Shown: piece by piece, positions 1-5,967 of the stretch
How the letters are laid out: each line of letters begins with the position of its first letter
Numbering within the stretch: the first letter of the stretch is position 1
Program-made: the position numbers and the translations under genes
Notes under the pieces: generated by a model
Told to the model about the DNA's origin: nothing
What the model saw: only the letters and a program-made list of their open reading frames with translations
Database searches by the model: none
Source of the DNA: Shewanella sp.
GTDB lineage: Bacteria > Pseudomonadota > Gammaproteobacteria > Enterobacterales > Shewanellaceae
DNA length: 7,530 bases
Direction: 5' to 3'
NCBI GenBank assembly: GCA_004195335.1
Contig: SDWK01000922.1
Coordinates: 1 to 7,530, forward strand

Positions 1-14
1 TGTATAAGAGACAG
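1..14. other. Residual Tn5/Nextera mosaic-end adapter (not genomic)
   Basis: The first 14 bases, TGTATAAGAGACAG, are identical to the 3' portion of the 19-base transposase mosaic end AGATGTGTATAAGAGACAG used in tagmentation libraries. Read in the tdh frame they give residues unlike the conserved threonine dehydrogenase tail, and the match to that tail resumes immediately after base 15. This is therefore best explained as adapter left at a contig edge and not as a real transposon end; no transposase or target duplication is visible. Confidence 0.93.
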
Positions 15-123
15 AGACATATCCCCTATTATCACTCACCATTTCAAGATTGATGACTTCCAGCAAGGCTTCGATGCGATGCGCTCGGGTCAATCGGGTA
101 AGGTCATTCTTAGCTGGGATTAA
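15..123 (+). CDS. tdh: L-threonine 3-dehydrogenase, C-terminal fragment (5' end missing)
   Basis: This is the last 35 or so codons of a gene that begins outside the window. The frame ends in [22 protein letters not shown] and a TAA stop, which closely matches the C terminus of E. coli Tdh, a zinc-dependent medium-chain alcohol dehydrogenase. Tdh oxidises L-threonine with NAD+ to 2-amino-3-ketobutyrate, which the lyase Kbl cleaves to glycine and acetyl-CoA; kbl usually lies directly upstream in the same operon. The catalytic zinc site and Rossmann fold are not in the window. Base 15 would be the third base of the preceding codon (a leucine in relatives). The fragment is cut by the contig end, not by a mutation. 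The identification rests on about 35 residues, but these are highly characteristic. Confidence 0.9.
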
Positions 124-138
124 AGCTTAGTTAACGGC

Positions 139-164
139 ACGGGACTGTACTAATACAGTCCCGT
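139..164 (+). terminator. Perfect 11-bp hairpin after tdh, likely terminator without a U-tract
   Basis: ACGGGACTGTA (139-149) and TACAGTCCCGT (154-164) are perfect inverted repeats around a CTAA loop, 15 bases after the tdh stop. The hairpin is GC-rich and well placed for a tdh terminator, but the following bases (ATTGCACACTT) are not a T-run. It may be a weak or Rho-assisted terminator or a 3'-end stabilising stem. It also separates tdh from glpE. Confidence 0.6.
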
Positions 165-207
165 ATTGCACACTTAAACCAACGACTCTTCAAAAAAGAA
201 CCGCATT

Positions 208-516
208 ATGTCTAGCTTCCAACATTTTAGTGTCAATCAATTGATCCAACTCTCAGAGAGTACTCCAGATATCCAGATTGCCGATATTCGCGATGCGGCC
301 AGTTTCGGATCCGGTCATGTAGAAGGTTCTATTAATCTTTCTAATGAAAATTTAGCGACATTCATTGCCGAAGCTAATATGGATCTCCCACTCATCGTCA
401 TCTGTTATCATGGCATAAGCAGTCAAAGCGCCGCACAATACCTAGTCGAACAAGGTTTTGATCAGGTATATAGCCTAGATGGTGGTTATCAGGCATGGCA
501 AGAAGCACACGCATAA
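208..516 (+). CDS. glpE: Thiosulfate sulfurtransferase GlpE (single-domain rhodanese)
   Basis: This 102-aa protein is a single rhodanese domain, close to the 108 aa of E. coli GlpE and similar along its whole length. Visible motifs are ADIRD (residues 25-29), the substrate-side GHVEGSINL stretch (36-44), the active-site loop CYHGISS with the persulfide-forming cysteine at residue 66, and the C-terminal DGGYQAW (91-97). Members of the family transfer sulfane sulfur from thiosulfate to cyanide or thioredoxin in the cytoplasm; the physiological acceptor is unclear. No signal peptide is present. The start ATG has only a weak purine-rich stretch (AAAAAAGAA) upstream, but alignment with the family leaves no room for a different start. 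glpG follows after 44 bases, so the two are probably co-transcribed. Confidence 0.93.
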   Translation: MSSFQHFSVNQLIQLSESTPDIQIADIRDAASFGSGHVEGSINLSNENLATFIAEANMDLPLIVICYHGISSQSAAQYLVEQGFDQVYSLDGGYQAWQEAHA

Positions 517-560
517 CATCTTCTCACGCGAATTCAACGACATTCTGATAAGGAGACTCG

Positions 561-1397
561 ATGATTGAAATAGGCAGATTACCCAATGAGCGCTCAGCTC
601 AGGCACTCGTCGATTACCTTAAAGGTCAAAATATAGATTGCAAAGTGATCGCTGATGAACATGGTGTGAGCCTAATCGTTATTCATGATAAGGATAGTGT
701 TCGAGCCGGCATGGAGTTCCAGCGCTTTATTCAAAATCCTTACGATGAGAAATACCTTAAGGCTTCCTGGGATAACGGTGATACCAACGCAAAATTTGAC
801 TATGGCGCGCCTTCACTTCAGCTACTAACCCAGTTTATAACTGGAGGTGGCCCGCTGACATTATCGATTATTGGCGTCTGTATTCTGATTTTTGTCGGAT
901 TCAATCTCGGGTTTGCTAACCCAATTTATGAATACCTCTCCTTCTTTAATGCCGTACCCGGCACCGAACTCACCGATGTTTGGCGAGTATTCACCCCATC
1001 GCTATTACACTTTTCAGCCCTGCACATCATTTTCAACCTGCTCTGGTGGTGGTATTTAGGTGGCAAAATTGAAAATAAACTCGGTATTTCCCCTCTGCTT
1101 ACTCTGCTTTTAGTCGCGGGAACCCTACCCAATATTCTGCAATATGTTATTGGCGGACCACATTTCGGTGGTCTCTCAGGTGTCGTCTATGGGGTCGTGG
1201 GTTATACCTGGATCATGGGTGTAAAGAGGCCAGAGAAAGGTATTGGCCTCCCCCCGGCATTAATGGGATTTTTGATGTTATGGTTAATCTTCGGATTCAC
1301 CGACCTATTCGGGCTCTCCATCGCCAATGGCGCACATGTCGGGGGTCTGGTGGTAGGTCTGTTACAGGGTTTCATTGATAGTAAGAGAAGAACCTAG
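561..1397 (+). CDS. glpG: Rhomboid intramembrane serine protease GlpG
   Basis: This 278-aa protein matches E. coli GlpG (276 aa) in length and architecture. An N-terminal cytosolic domain (about residues 1-95) is followed by six membrane segments from about residue 99 to 272. The catalytic dyad is Ser206 in GGLSGVVYG and His259 in ANGAHVGG. His155 and Asn159 of HIIFNLLWWWYLGG form the oxyanion side, Trp141-Arg142 is the L1-loop WR motif, and Gly262 and Gly266 form the last-helix GxxxG. All are shifted by five from E. coli numbering. The enzyme cleaves membrane-spanning substrates within the bilayer of the inner membrane; natural substrates are poorly known. AAGGAG at 550-555, five bases before ATG, is a strong Shine-Dalgarno. 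In enterobacteria glpR follows; here the gene instead meets elbB tail to tail, 30 bases away. Confidence 0.96.
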   Translation: MIEIGRLPNERSAQALVDYLKGQNIDCKVIADEHGVSLIVIHDKDSVRAGMEFQRFIQNPYDEKYLKASWDNGDTNAKFDYGAPSLQLLTQFITGGGPLTLSIIGVCILIFVGFNLGFANPIYEYLSFFNAVPGTELTDVWRVFTPSLLHFSALHIIFNLLWWWYLGGKIENKLGISPLLTLLLVAGTLPNILQYVIGGPHFGGLSGVVYGVVGYTWIMGVKRPEKGIGLPPALMGFLMLWLIFGFTDLFGLSIANGAHVGGLVVGLLQGFIDSKRRT

Positions 1398-1427
1398 CCT
1401 CCAAAAGCTAGATTCTAGGATCTTCTC

Positions 1428-2081
1428 CTAAGCCATCTCAATCACTTTCTTTACCAGCTTCTCGATACCTTCGTTAGCTTCGGCAATATTTCCAGCCAAC
1501 ATATACGCTGGTGTGCTGACAACCTTATTGGCTTCGTCCACGATAATGTCTTGTACAACGGCTTCTTGATGGTGGCCACCCATCAAGTTAAACGCCTGAG
1601 CCGTATCAATATCGTTGCCAATCGTCCCAGTCACTCCTTCTCCATACAGCAGTGGGATCATGATCGGGGCGATGCAGATAAAGCCGACAGGTTTGTTCGC
1701 ATCGGCAAATTCGGAGATAAAATCGGCAACCTCGAGAGAGATCTCACAGTCACTGCCATTGGTTGCGAAGTTGCACAGATTCTTGGCCGCACCAAAACCA
1801 CCCGGGATAACCAGTGCATCGAAAGCGCCGATATCGAGTTGGTCGGTAGCCGTGATCTCGCCCCTTGCAATTCTTGCCGACTCCACCAGAACATTTCTAC
1901 TCTCTTCAGCAGCAACTTCTCCGGTCAGGTGATTGACGACATGCATCTGCTCAATGTTAGGAGCAAAACATTGATAACTAGCTCCCTGTCTAGTGATTGC
2001 TAACAGGGCTAATACTGACTCATGGATCTCTGAACCATCGAATACACCCGCACCACTCAATAAGACTGCTATTTTTTTCAT
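1428..2081 (-). CDS. elbB: Isoprenoid biosynthesis glyoxalase ElbB (DJ-1/PfpI family)
   Basis: This 217-aa protein matches E. coli ElbB (also YhbL or ElbA) in length and throughout its sequence. The DJ-1/PfpI fold is marked by MKKIAVLLSGAGVFDGSEIH at the N terminus, the VIPGGFGAAKNL stretch (residues 91-102) and the nucleophile elbow GFICIAP with Cys136. Glu18 is the probable partner acid by analogy with DJ-1. NHLTGE (50-55) and STPAYMLA (189-196) are further ElbB hallmarks. The E. coli protein has been reported to have glyoxalase III-like activity, converting glyoxals to hydroxyacids without glutathione; an effect on lycopene (isoprenoid) yield gave it its name, and its physiological role is unsettled. 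A GGAG on the reverse strand about 10 bases before the ATG is a plausible ribosome site. The gene is convergent with glpG and divergent from polA. Confidence 0.95.
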   Translation of the reverse strand: MKKIAVLLSGAGVFDGSEIHESVLALLAITRQGASYQCFAPNIEQMHVVNHLTGEVAAEESRNVLVESARIARGEITATDQLDIGAFDALVIPGGFGAAKNLCNFATNGSDCEISLEVADFISEFADANKPVGFICIAPIMIPLLYGEGVTGTIGNDIDTAQAFNLMGGHHQEAVVQDIIVDEANKVVSTPAYMLAGNIAEANEGIEKLVKKVIEMA

Positions 2082-2283
2082 TAAAAACGCTCTCCATATA
2101 CTTTTTTATTTTAACAAGACCACAACAAATAACTTGATCCGATTATTTTTCGTGCTAAGTTAGTTCCTCGACTTTATCAAGCGCTGAATATTTAACCAAG
2201 CACAGAATCGAAAAAGAGAACGAAAAAATTAAGTCCACAAATCGAGATCATTTTCAAGAAACTTATACTCACTTCACACTTTT

Positions 2284-2305
2284 TTGATTTAGATCATTAA
2301 ATCAA
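2284..2305. promoter_or_regulatory. CRP/FNR-family-like operator inside a perfect inverted repeat
   Basis: TTGATTTA (2284-2291) and TAAATCAA (2298-2305) are perfect inverted repeats separated by six bases. Within this, TTGAT-TTAG-ATCAT (2284-2297) matches 9 of 10 defined positions of the FNR/EtrA consensus TTGAT-N4-ATCAA, and the 16 bases at 2283-2298 match 12 of 16 of the CRP core TGTGATCTAGATCACA. It lies about 170 bases before polA and 200 before elbB, so either gene could be the target. This is motif reading only. Confidence 0.35.
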
Positions 2306-2359
2306 TTACTTACCGCAAGCCTATTAATGCCCATATCTAGTTGTACATACCACAAGCAA

Positions 2360-2384
2360 TTTTTCACACACAGAGTTATCCACA
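2360..2384 (+). promoter_or_regulatory. Two DnaA boxes upstream of polA
   Basis: TTATCCACA at 2376-2384 is a perfect high-affinity DnaA box, and TTTTTCACA at 2360-2368 also fits the consensus TTWTNCACA. They are in the same orientation, with starts 16 bases apart, about 90 bases before the polA start codon. In E. coli, DnaA has been reported to act on polA expression, so these boxes fit a regulatory role better than an origin; no DnaA-box cluster or AT-rich unwinding repeat set of an origin is present. Confidence 0.6.
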
Positions 2385-2389
2385 GGCTG

Positions 2390-2395
2390 TAGAAT
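2390..2395 (+). promoter_or_regulatory. Candidate polA -10 element
   Basis: TAGAAT matches TATAAT at 5 of 6 positions and would place transcription start near 2402, about 69 bases before the polA ATG. No good -35 lies at 16-18 bases; TTCACA (2363-2368) is 5/6 but 21 bases away. If real, the perfect DnaA box sits in the spacer region directly upstream. Confidence 0.3.
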
Positions 2396-2470
2396 AATTT
2401 ACAATGGCTGAAAACGCCCATATGTGGCATGCTAGCGCCATCATCGAAAACCCAGAATCGAATACTAATT

Positions 2471-5230
2471 ATGCCAAAAATTGCTGAAAACCCTTTAGTT
2501 CTTGTGGATGGTTCCTCCTATCTATATCGAGCTTATTATTCACCTCCACATCTAACAAACTCTAAAGGTGAAGCAACCGGGGCTGTCTATGGTGTGATTA
2601 ATATGCTTCGTAGCCTGCTTAATCAATATAAGCCCAGCCAGATGGCCGTAGTATTCGATGCGAAGGGAAAAACCTTCCGTAACGATATGTATGAAGAGTA
2701 CAAAGCTCATAGACCAGCGATGCCAGATGATCTGCGTTCTCAAATAGAGCCACTGCACAGAATAATACGTGCACTGGGCTTACCTCTGGTTTGTATTTCC
2801 GGAGTCGAAGCTGATGATGTTATCGGTACCATCTCTACTCAAGCAAGTAAGGAAGGTCGAGCCGTCCTTATCAGTACTGGTGATAAAGATATGGCTCAGC
2901 TTGTCGATGAGAATGTCACGCTTATCAATACCATGACCAACACCATAATGGGACCCGCTGAGGTTACCGAGAAATTTGGCGTCGGTCCTGAGTTAATCAT
3001 TGATCTATTAGCACTTCAGGGCGACAAGGCTGACAACATTCCTGGCCTGCCTGGTGTCGGAGAAAAAACGGCTCTTGCCATGTTAACCGGCGCTGGGAGC
3101 ATAGATAAAATTTTGGCTGCACCAGAAAAAATGCCAGAACTAGGTTTTAGAGGATCTAAAACCATGCCTGCTAAGTTGGCCGAACATGGTGATATGTTGA
3201 AGCTCTCCTACGAGCTCGCCACCATCAAACTCGACGTCGAGCTTGAACAGGATTGGAAAGAACTCACCATTACTCCAGCAGATAAAGATGAGTTGATAAA
3301 ATGCTATGGCGAAATGGAGTTCAAACGTTGGCTGGCTGAAGTGCTCGATAATAAGCACAGTTCAGGTGCATCCGCACCCGAGTCGACGGAAGAAGATGCT
3401 CCCCAGAAACAAGATATCGAAACCGAATATTCGGTGATACTTACCCATGATGAACTTGATGAGTGGATCGACAAGCTGTCAACAGCGGAGCTTTTTGCGG
3501 TCGACACCGAAACAACCAGCCTTAATTATATGAAGGCGAAACTTGTCGGTCTCTCTTTTGCTGTCGAAGCGGGTAAAGCAGCCTACCTCCCCTTAGCACA
3601 TGACTATCTTGACGCACCGGAGCAACTTGACCAAGCCGAAGCATTGGCCAAGCTGAAGCCACTGTTGGAGAACCCAGAGATTAAAAAAGTGGGTCAGAAC
3701 TTAAAATACGACATGAGTATTCTGGCTAATGTCGGCATAAAGCTGCAGGGTATCGCCTTCGATACGATGCTCGAATCATATGTATTCAACTCGGTCGCAT
3801 CCAAACACAACATGGATGACTTAGCACTAAAATATCTGGGTCATAAAAATATCAGTTTTGAAGAGATAGCCGGGAAAGGGGTGAAACAACTCACCTTCAA
3901 CCAGATCTCATTAGATGTTGCAGCACCTTATGCGGCTGAAGATGCTGATATCACCCTAAGATTGCACCAACATCTCTGGCCAAGATTACAAAAACAGCCG
4001 GAATTAGCCTCAGTATTTACCGATATTGAATTGCCTTTGATTCAAGTGCTTTCTAATGTAGAACGCCAAGGGGTGCTTATCGACAGCATGCTCTTGGGCC
4101 AACAGAGTGAAGAGCTCGCCAGAACCATCGATGAGCTTGAGCAGAAGGCTCATGAAATTGCCGGGGAACCCTTTAACTTAAGCTCACCAAAACAGCTACA
4201 AGTGCTCTTCTTTGAAAAACTGGGCTACCCGATCATCAAGAAGACGCCTAAAGGTGCACCATCGACCGCTGAAGAGGTATTGGTTGAGTTAGCCTTAGAT
4301 TACCCATTGCCTAAGATCATCTTGCAACACAGAAGCTTAGCAAAACTAAAGAGCACCTATACTGATAAACTGCCGCTAATGGTCAATGCCCAGTCTGGTC
4401 GAGTTCATACCAGTTACCATCAAGCCAATGCCGCCACCGGACGCTTATCTTCCAGTGAGCCAAATCTACAAAATATCCCAATTCGAACCGAAGAAGGACG
4501 ACGGATCCGCCATGCGTTTATTGCTCAGGATGGCAGAAAGGTACTTGCGGCCGATTACTCTCAAATTGAGTTACGCATTATGGCCCATCTTTCTCAGGAC
4601 AAAGGTTTACTGACCGCATTTGCTGAAGGTAAAGATATTCATAAGGCAACTGCCGCAGAGGTCTTTAATGTTGACTTCGGTGACGTCACAACCGAACAGA
4701 GACGCCGTGCCAAGGCGGTTAACTTTGGTTTGATATATGGCATGTCCGCATTTGGCCTCGCTCGCCAGCTCGATATCCCACGTGGTGAAGCTCAAAAATA
4801 CATTGATACCTACTTTAAGCGCTATCCGGGTGTACTCAACTACATGGAAGAGACACGCGCAATCGCAGCTGATCTTGGTTACGTCTCTACACTCTATGGG
4901 CGACGTCTGTATCTACCGGCAATTAAAGATAGAAACGCTATGCGACGTCAAGCTGCCGAGCGAGCCGCGATTAACGCGCCTATGCAAGGTACTGCTGCCG
5001 ATATCATCAAGAAAGCCATGATTAATATTGCAGACTGGATTGAAAACGAAACCGATGGTGAGATCACCCTTATCATGCAGGTGCACGATGAATTAGTGTT
5101 TGAGGTCGATAATGATAAAGCCGAAGCGCTTCAGGAGAAGGTATGTCAGTTGATGGCGGAAGCTGCCGATCTTGATGTGGAACTATTAGCCGAAGCCGGA
5201 TTCGGTGATAACTGGGAACAAGCACACTAG
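2471..5230 (+). CDS. polA: DNA polymerase I
   Basis: This 919-aa protein corresponds to the 928-aa E. coli Pol I, with all three domains intact. Residues 1 to about 290 are the 5'-3' flap/RNA-primer nuclease: Asp13 in [12 protein letters not shown], Asp63, Glu113/Asp115/Asp116 in GVEADDV, Asp138/Asp140 in STGDKD, and the helix-hairpin-helix region [18 protein letters not shown] (184-201). A short acidic linker (about 292-320) follows, shorter than in E. coli. The proofreading 3'-5' exonuclease shows Asp345/Glu347 (DTET), Asp414 (LKYD), and Tyr487/Asp491 (YAAED). The polymerase domain has motif A DYSQIELR with Asp695, the O-helix Lys748, Phe752 and Tyr756, and motif C HDE with Asp873. It fills gaps in excision repair and removes Okazaki primers. 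The in-frame ATG at 2429 would add 14 residues absent from the family, so 2471 is chosen; neither start has a good Shine-Dalgarno. Confidence 0.98.
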   Translation: MPKIAENPLVLVDGSSYLYRAYYSPPHLTNSKGEATGAVYGVINMLRSLLNQYKPSQMAVVFDAKGKTFRNDMYEEYKAHRPAMPDDLRSQIEPLHRIIRALGLPLVCISGVEADDVIGTISTQASKEGRAVLISTGDKDMAQLVDENVTLINTMTNTIMGPAEVTEKFGVGPELIIDLLALQGDKADNIPGLPGVGEKTALAMLTGAGSIDKILAAPEKMPELGFRGSKTMPAKLAEHGDMLKLSYELATIKLDVELEQDWKELTITPADKDELIKCYGEMEFKRWLAEVLDNKHSSGASAPESTEEDAPQKQDIETEYSVILTHDELDEWIDKLSTAELFAVDTETTSLNYMKAKLVGLSFAVEAGKAAYLPLAHDYLDAPEQLDQAEALAKLKPLLENPEIKKVGQNLKYDMSILANVGIKLQGIAFDTMLESYVFNSVASKHNMDDLALKYLGHKNISFEEIAGKGVKQLTFNQISLDVAAPYAAEDADITLRLHQHLWPRLQKQPELASVFTDIELPLIQVLSNVERQGVLIDSMLLGQQSEELARTIDELEQKAHEIAGEPFNLSSPKQLQVLFFEKLGYPIIKKTPKGAPSTAEEVLVELALDYPLPKIILQHRSLAKLKSTYTDKLPLMVNAQSGRVHTSYHQANAATGRLSSSEPNLQNIPIRTEEGRRIRHAFIAQDGRKVLAADYSQIELRIMAHLSQDKGLLTAFAEGKDIHKATAAEVFNVDFGDVTTEQRRRAKAVNFGLIYGMSAFGLARQLDIPRGEAQKYIDTYFKRYPGVLNYMEETRAIAADLGYVSTLYGRRLYLPAIKDRNAMRRQAAERAAINAPMQGTAADIIKKAMINIADWIENETDGEITLIMQVHDELVFEVDNDKAEALQEKVCQLMAEAADLDVELLAEAGFGDNWEQAH

Positions 5231-5253
5231 AACAAAAAGCTCATCTGCGACTA

Positions 5254-5279
5254 ACGCCCTAAATTCTTGGGGCGTTTTT
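5254..5279 (+). terminator. Rho-independent terminator of polA
   Basis: ACGCCCTAA (5254-5262) pairs with TTGGGGCGT (5267-5275), nine pairs with one T-G wobble and an ATTC loop. A T-run to 5279 follows, with the stem beginning 23 bases after the polA stop. This is a standard intrinsic terminator that separates polA from spf. Confidence 0.9.
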
Positions 5280-5574
5280 ATCCCCTAAAGACCCCCCCCA
5301 TTCTCTTCGTTAAGCTATCCGATACATCTAAATGCCCACTTATACCTACCCCAGATCGATATCAACAAGCGAAAACCACTGCAGCCCTCCCTCTTTACTG
5401 AGCAAATACTCTAAGTGTGGCAAAAAGATCAATTTAGGAATAAATTTCATTCGAATATGGATAACCGTTTCATTATCAAACAAAAAAGCGACATTTTTTG
5501 AACGTAAATCGCTCAAACCTCACCAAAGTTGATGGATCGACGTCACATAATTGCAGTCTTTTTCAAGAAACAGT
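5280..5574. other. Spacer between the polA terminator and the spf promoter
   Basis: About 295 bases with no convincing gene. An open frame of 66 codons (5332-5532) has no Shine-Dalgarno, a low-complexity Ser/Lys-rich translation and no recognisable similarity, so I treat it as chance. A CRP-like half-site TCACA lies at 5543-5547 with a poor opposite half. TTTTCAAGAAAC (5560-5571) also occurs in the elbB-polA spacer at 2251-2262. No RNA structure stands out. Confidence 0.6.
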
Positions 5575-5603
5575 TTTTCATATTAAGGCCAATGAGGTAA
5601 TAT
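5575..5603 (+). promoter_or_regulatory. Probable spf promoter
   Basis: TTTTCA (5575-5580) as -35 and TAATAT (5598-5603) as -10 are separated by exactly 17 bases. The -10 ends seven bases before position 5611, where the conserved Spot 42 sequence begins. Each hexamer matches consensus at four positions. Its placement relative to the known 5' end of Spot 42 is the main support. Confidence 0.6.
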
Positions 5604-5610
5604 TCTCTGC

Positions 5611-5721
5611 GTAGGGTACAGAGGTTAAGATGTTCTATCTTTCAGACCTTTTTTTATATCACTGTTATAGTGATAGCCAAATTATGGCGCCTCAGCAATT
5701 TATTTTGCTGGGGCTTTTTTT
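5611..5721 (+). ncRNA. spf: Spot 42 small regulatory RNA
   Basis: The first 39 or so bases from GTAGGGTACAGAGGT are nearly identical to the E. coli Spot 42 5' end, with one extra T after GAGGT, and the position between polA and a convergent engB is the same. The RNA would be about 110 nt, against 109 in E. coli. Stem one pairs AGGT (5622-5625) with ACCT (5646-5649) and AAGAT (5627-5631) with ATCTT (5637-5641). A second stem TATCACT/AGTGATA (5657-5663/5669-5675) replaces the E. coli middle sequence, and the terminator stem closes the 3' end. In E. coli it is Hfq-dependent, repressed by CRP-cAMP, and acts by base pairing on galK and other carbon-use mRNAs through unpaired regions including the 5' end, which is conserved here. 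The divergent middle suggests a partly different target set. Confidence 0.95.
5689..5721 (+). terminator. Intrinsic terminator of spf
   Basis: GCCTCAGCAA (5689-5698) pairs with TTGCTGGGGC (5705-5714), ten pairs with one wobble and a TTTATT loop, followed by seven T residues. This forms the 3' stem and U-tail of Spot 42; the U-tail is the usual Hfq entry site. Confidence 0.93.
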
Positions 5722-5749
5722 CGTCTGAAACAAAGTTTAGAGCATTTAC

Positions 5750-5778
5750 TTTAAATCGTATTCTATTCCATGTATGCT
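5750..5778 (+). promoter_or_regulatory. Weak candidate promoter for an RNA downstream of spf
   Basis: TTTAAA (5750-5755) and TATGCT (5773-5778) are separated by 17 bases and each matches the sigma-70 hexamers at four positions. Transcription would begin near 5785. A promoter of this quality can occur by chance in AT-rich DNA; the support is that a terminator and internal hairpins follow. Confidence 0.3.
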
Positions 5779-5784
5779 GTCGTC

Positions 5785-5879
5785 ATTGAGAACCATTGAA
5801 TGGTACTTGAGTCTTGTTGAATTTAGCTTCTCCCCAAAAGAGCTAATTTGGCCGATGGTAATGCCGTCGGCTTTTTTTT
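5785..5879 (+). ncRNA. Candidate small RNA downstream of spf
   Basis: This non-coding stretch of about 95 nt has three successive stem-loops. ACCAT/ATGGT (5792-5796/5800-5804) comes first. TTAGCT/AGCTAA (5823-5828/5841-5846) follows, with the C-rich loop containing CTCCCC. The last is a strong intrinsic terminator. spf already has its own terminator, so this second one, with a weak promoter ahead of it, suggests an independent transcript. The C-rich loop could pair with GGGGAG-type ribosome binding sites, a common sRNA seed design. It lacks the repeated GGA loops of CsrB/CsrC-type RNAs. I recall a small RNA near spf in Aliivibrio (VSsrna24) but cannot show homology. It could instead be a back-up terminator for spf. 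Confidence 0.4.
5851..5879 (+). terminator. Intrinsic terminator downstream of spf
   Basis: GCCGATGG (5851-5858) pairs with CCGTCGGC (5864-5871), eight pairs with one wobble and a TAATG loop, followed by eight T residues. It is clearly a plus-strand terminator; whether it ends a separate small RNA or read-through from spf cannot be decided from sequence. Confidence 0.88.
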
Positions 5880-5894
5880 GTCTGAATTTTAGGT

Positions 5895-5936
5895 AAAAAA
5901 AAGCCTCTCATTTCACCAAGGTAAAATGAGAAGCTT
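5895..5936 (-). terminator. Intrinsic terminator of engB
   Basis: The long, nearly symmetric hairpin 5901-5936 pairs AAGC with GCTT and TCTCATTT with AAATGAGA, then ACC with GGT at the tip, with two internal mismatches. Read on the reverse strand it lies 31 bases after the engB stop and is followed by a U-run (A-run 5895-5902 on the plus strand, part of it in the stem base). It lacks a good T-run on the plus strand, so it mainly serves engB. Confidence 0.88.
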
Positions 5937-5967
5937 AATTTGTTTTATAAGGTATTATTCCAAAGAA

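Larger units (their letters stand above)
2082..2470. other. Divergent elbB-polA intergenic region, AT-rich regulatory
   Basis: These 389 bases between two divergent starts carry no convincing ORF. They contain the elbB leader, an AT-rich middle with a CRP/FNR-like dyad at 2284-2305, two DnaA-box matches at 2360-2384 and a candidate polA -10 at 2390-2395, described separately. I could not choose an elbB promoter with confidence; on the reverse strand TAAAAT near 2110 is a possible -10 with a poor -35. No terminator or RNA gene is evident. Confidence 0.6.

Noticed and set aside
1398..1435. Bidirectional terminator between glpG and elbB
   Set aside because: Only short palindromes (CTAG-ATT-CTAG and TAGGA/TCCTA) are present, without a T-run on either strand.
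1551..2003. 150-codon frame opposite elbB
   Set aside because: It lies entirely antisense to a well-supported gene and its translation resembles no family; it is a frame shadow.
2360..2384. Replication origin signalled by DnaA boxes
   Set aside because: Only two boxes, no GATC cluster or unwinding repeats; a polA regulatory role is simpler.
2429..2470. Longer polA starting at ATG 2429 (14 extra residues)
   Set aside because: Pol I homologues begin within a few residues of the [11 protein letters not shown] motif; the extension has no counterpart and no Shine-Dalgarno.
4386..5021. Alternative-frame ORFs inside polA
   Set aside because: They overlap conserved polymerase motifs in another frame, without independent start signals.
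5332..5532. 66-codon ORF between polA and spf
   Set aside because: No ribosome binding site, no recognisable similarity and an unremarkable translation in a non-coding spacer.
5529..5550. CRP site for spf
   Set aside because: CRP repression of spf is known in E. coli and TCACAT is present, but the opposite half is poor and only about half of the 22 positions match, too weak to annotate.
5785..5879. CsrB/CsrC-type RNA near engB, as csrC is near yihA in E. coli
   Set aside because: The segment lacks repeated GGA motifs in loops, the defining CsrA-binding feature.
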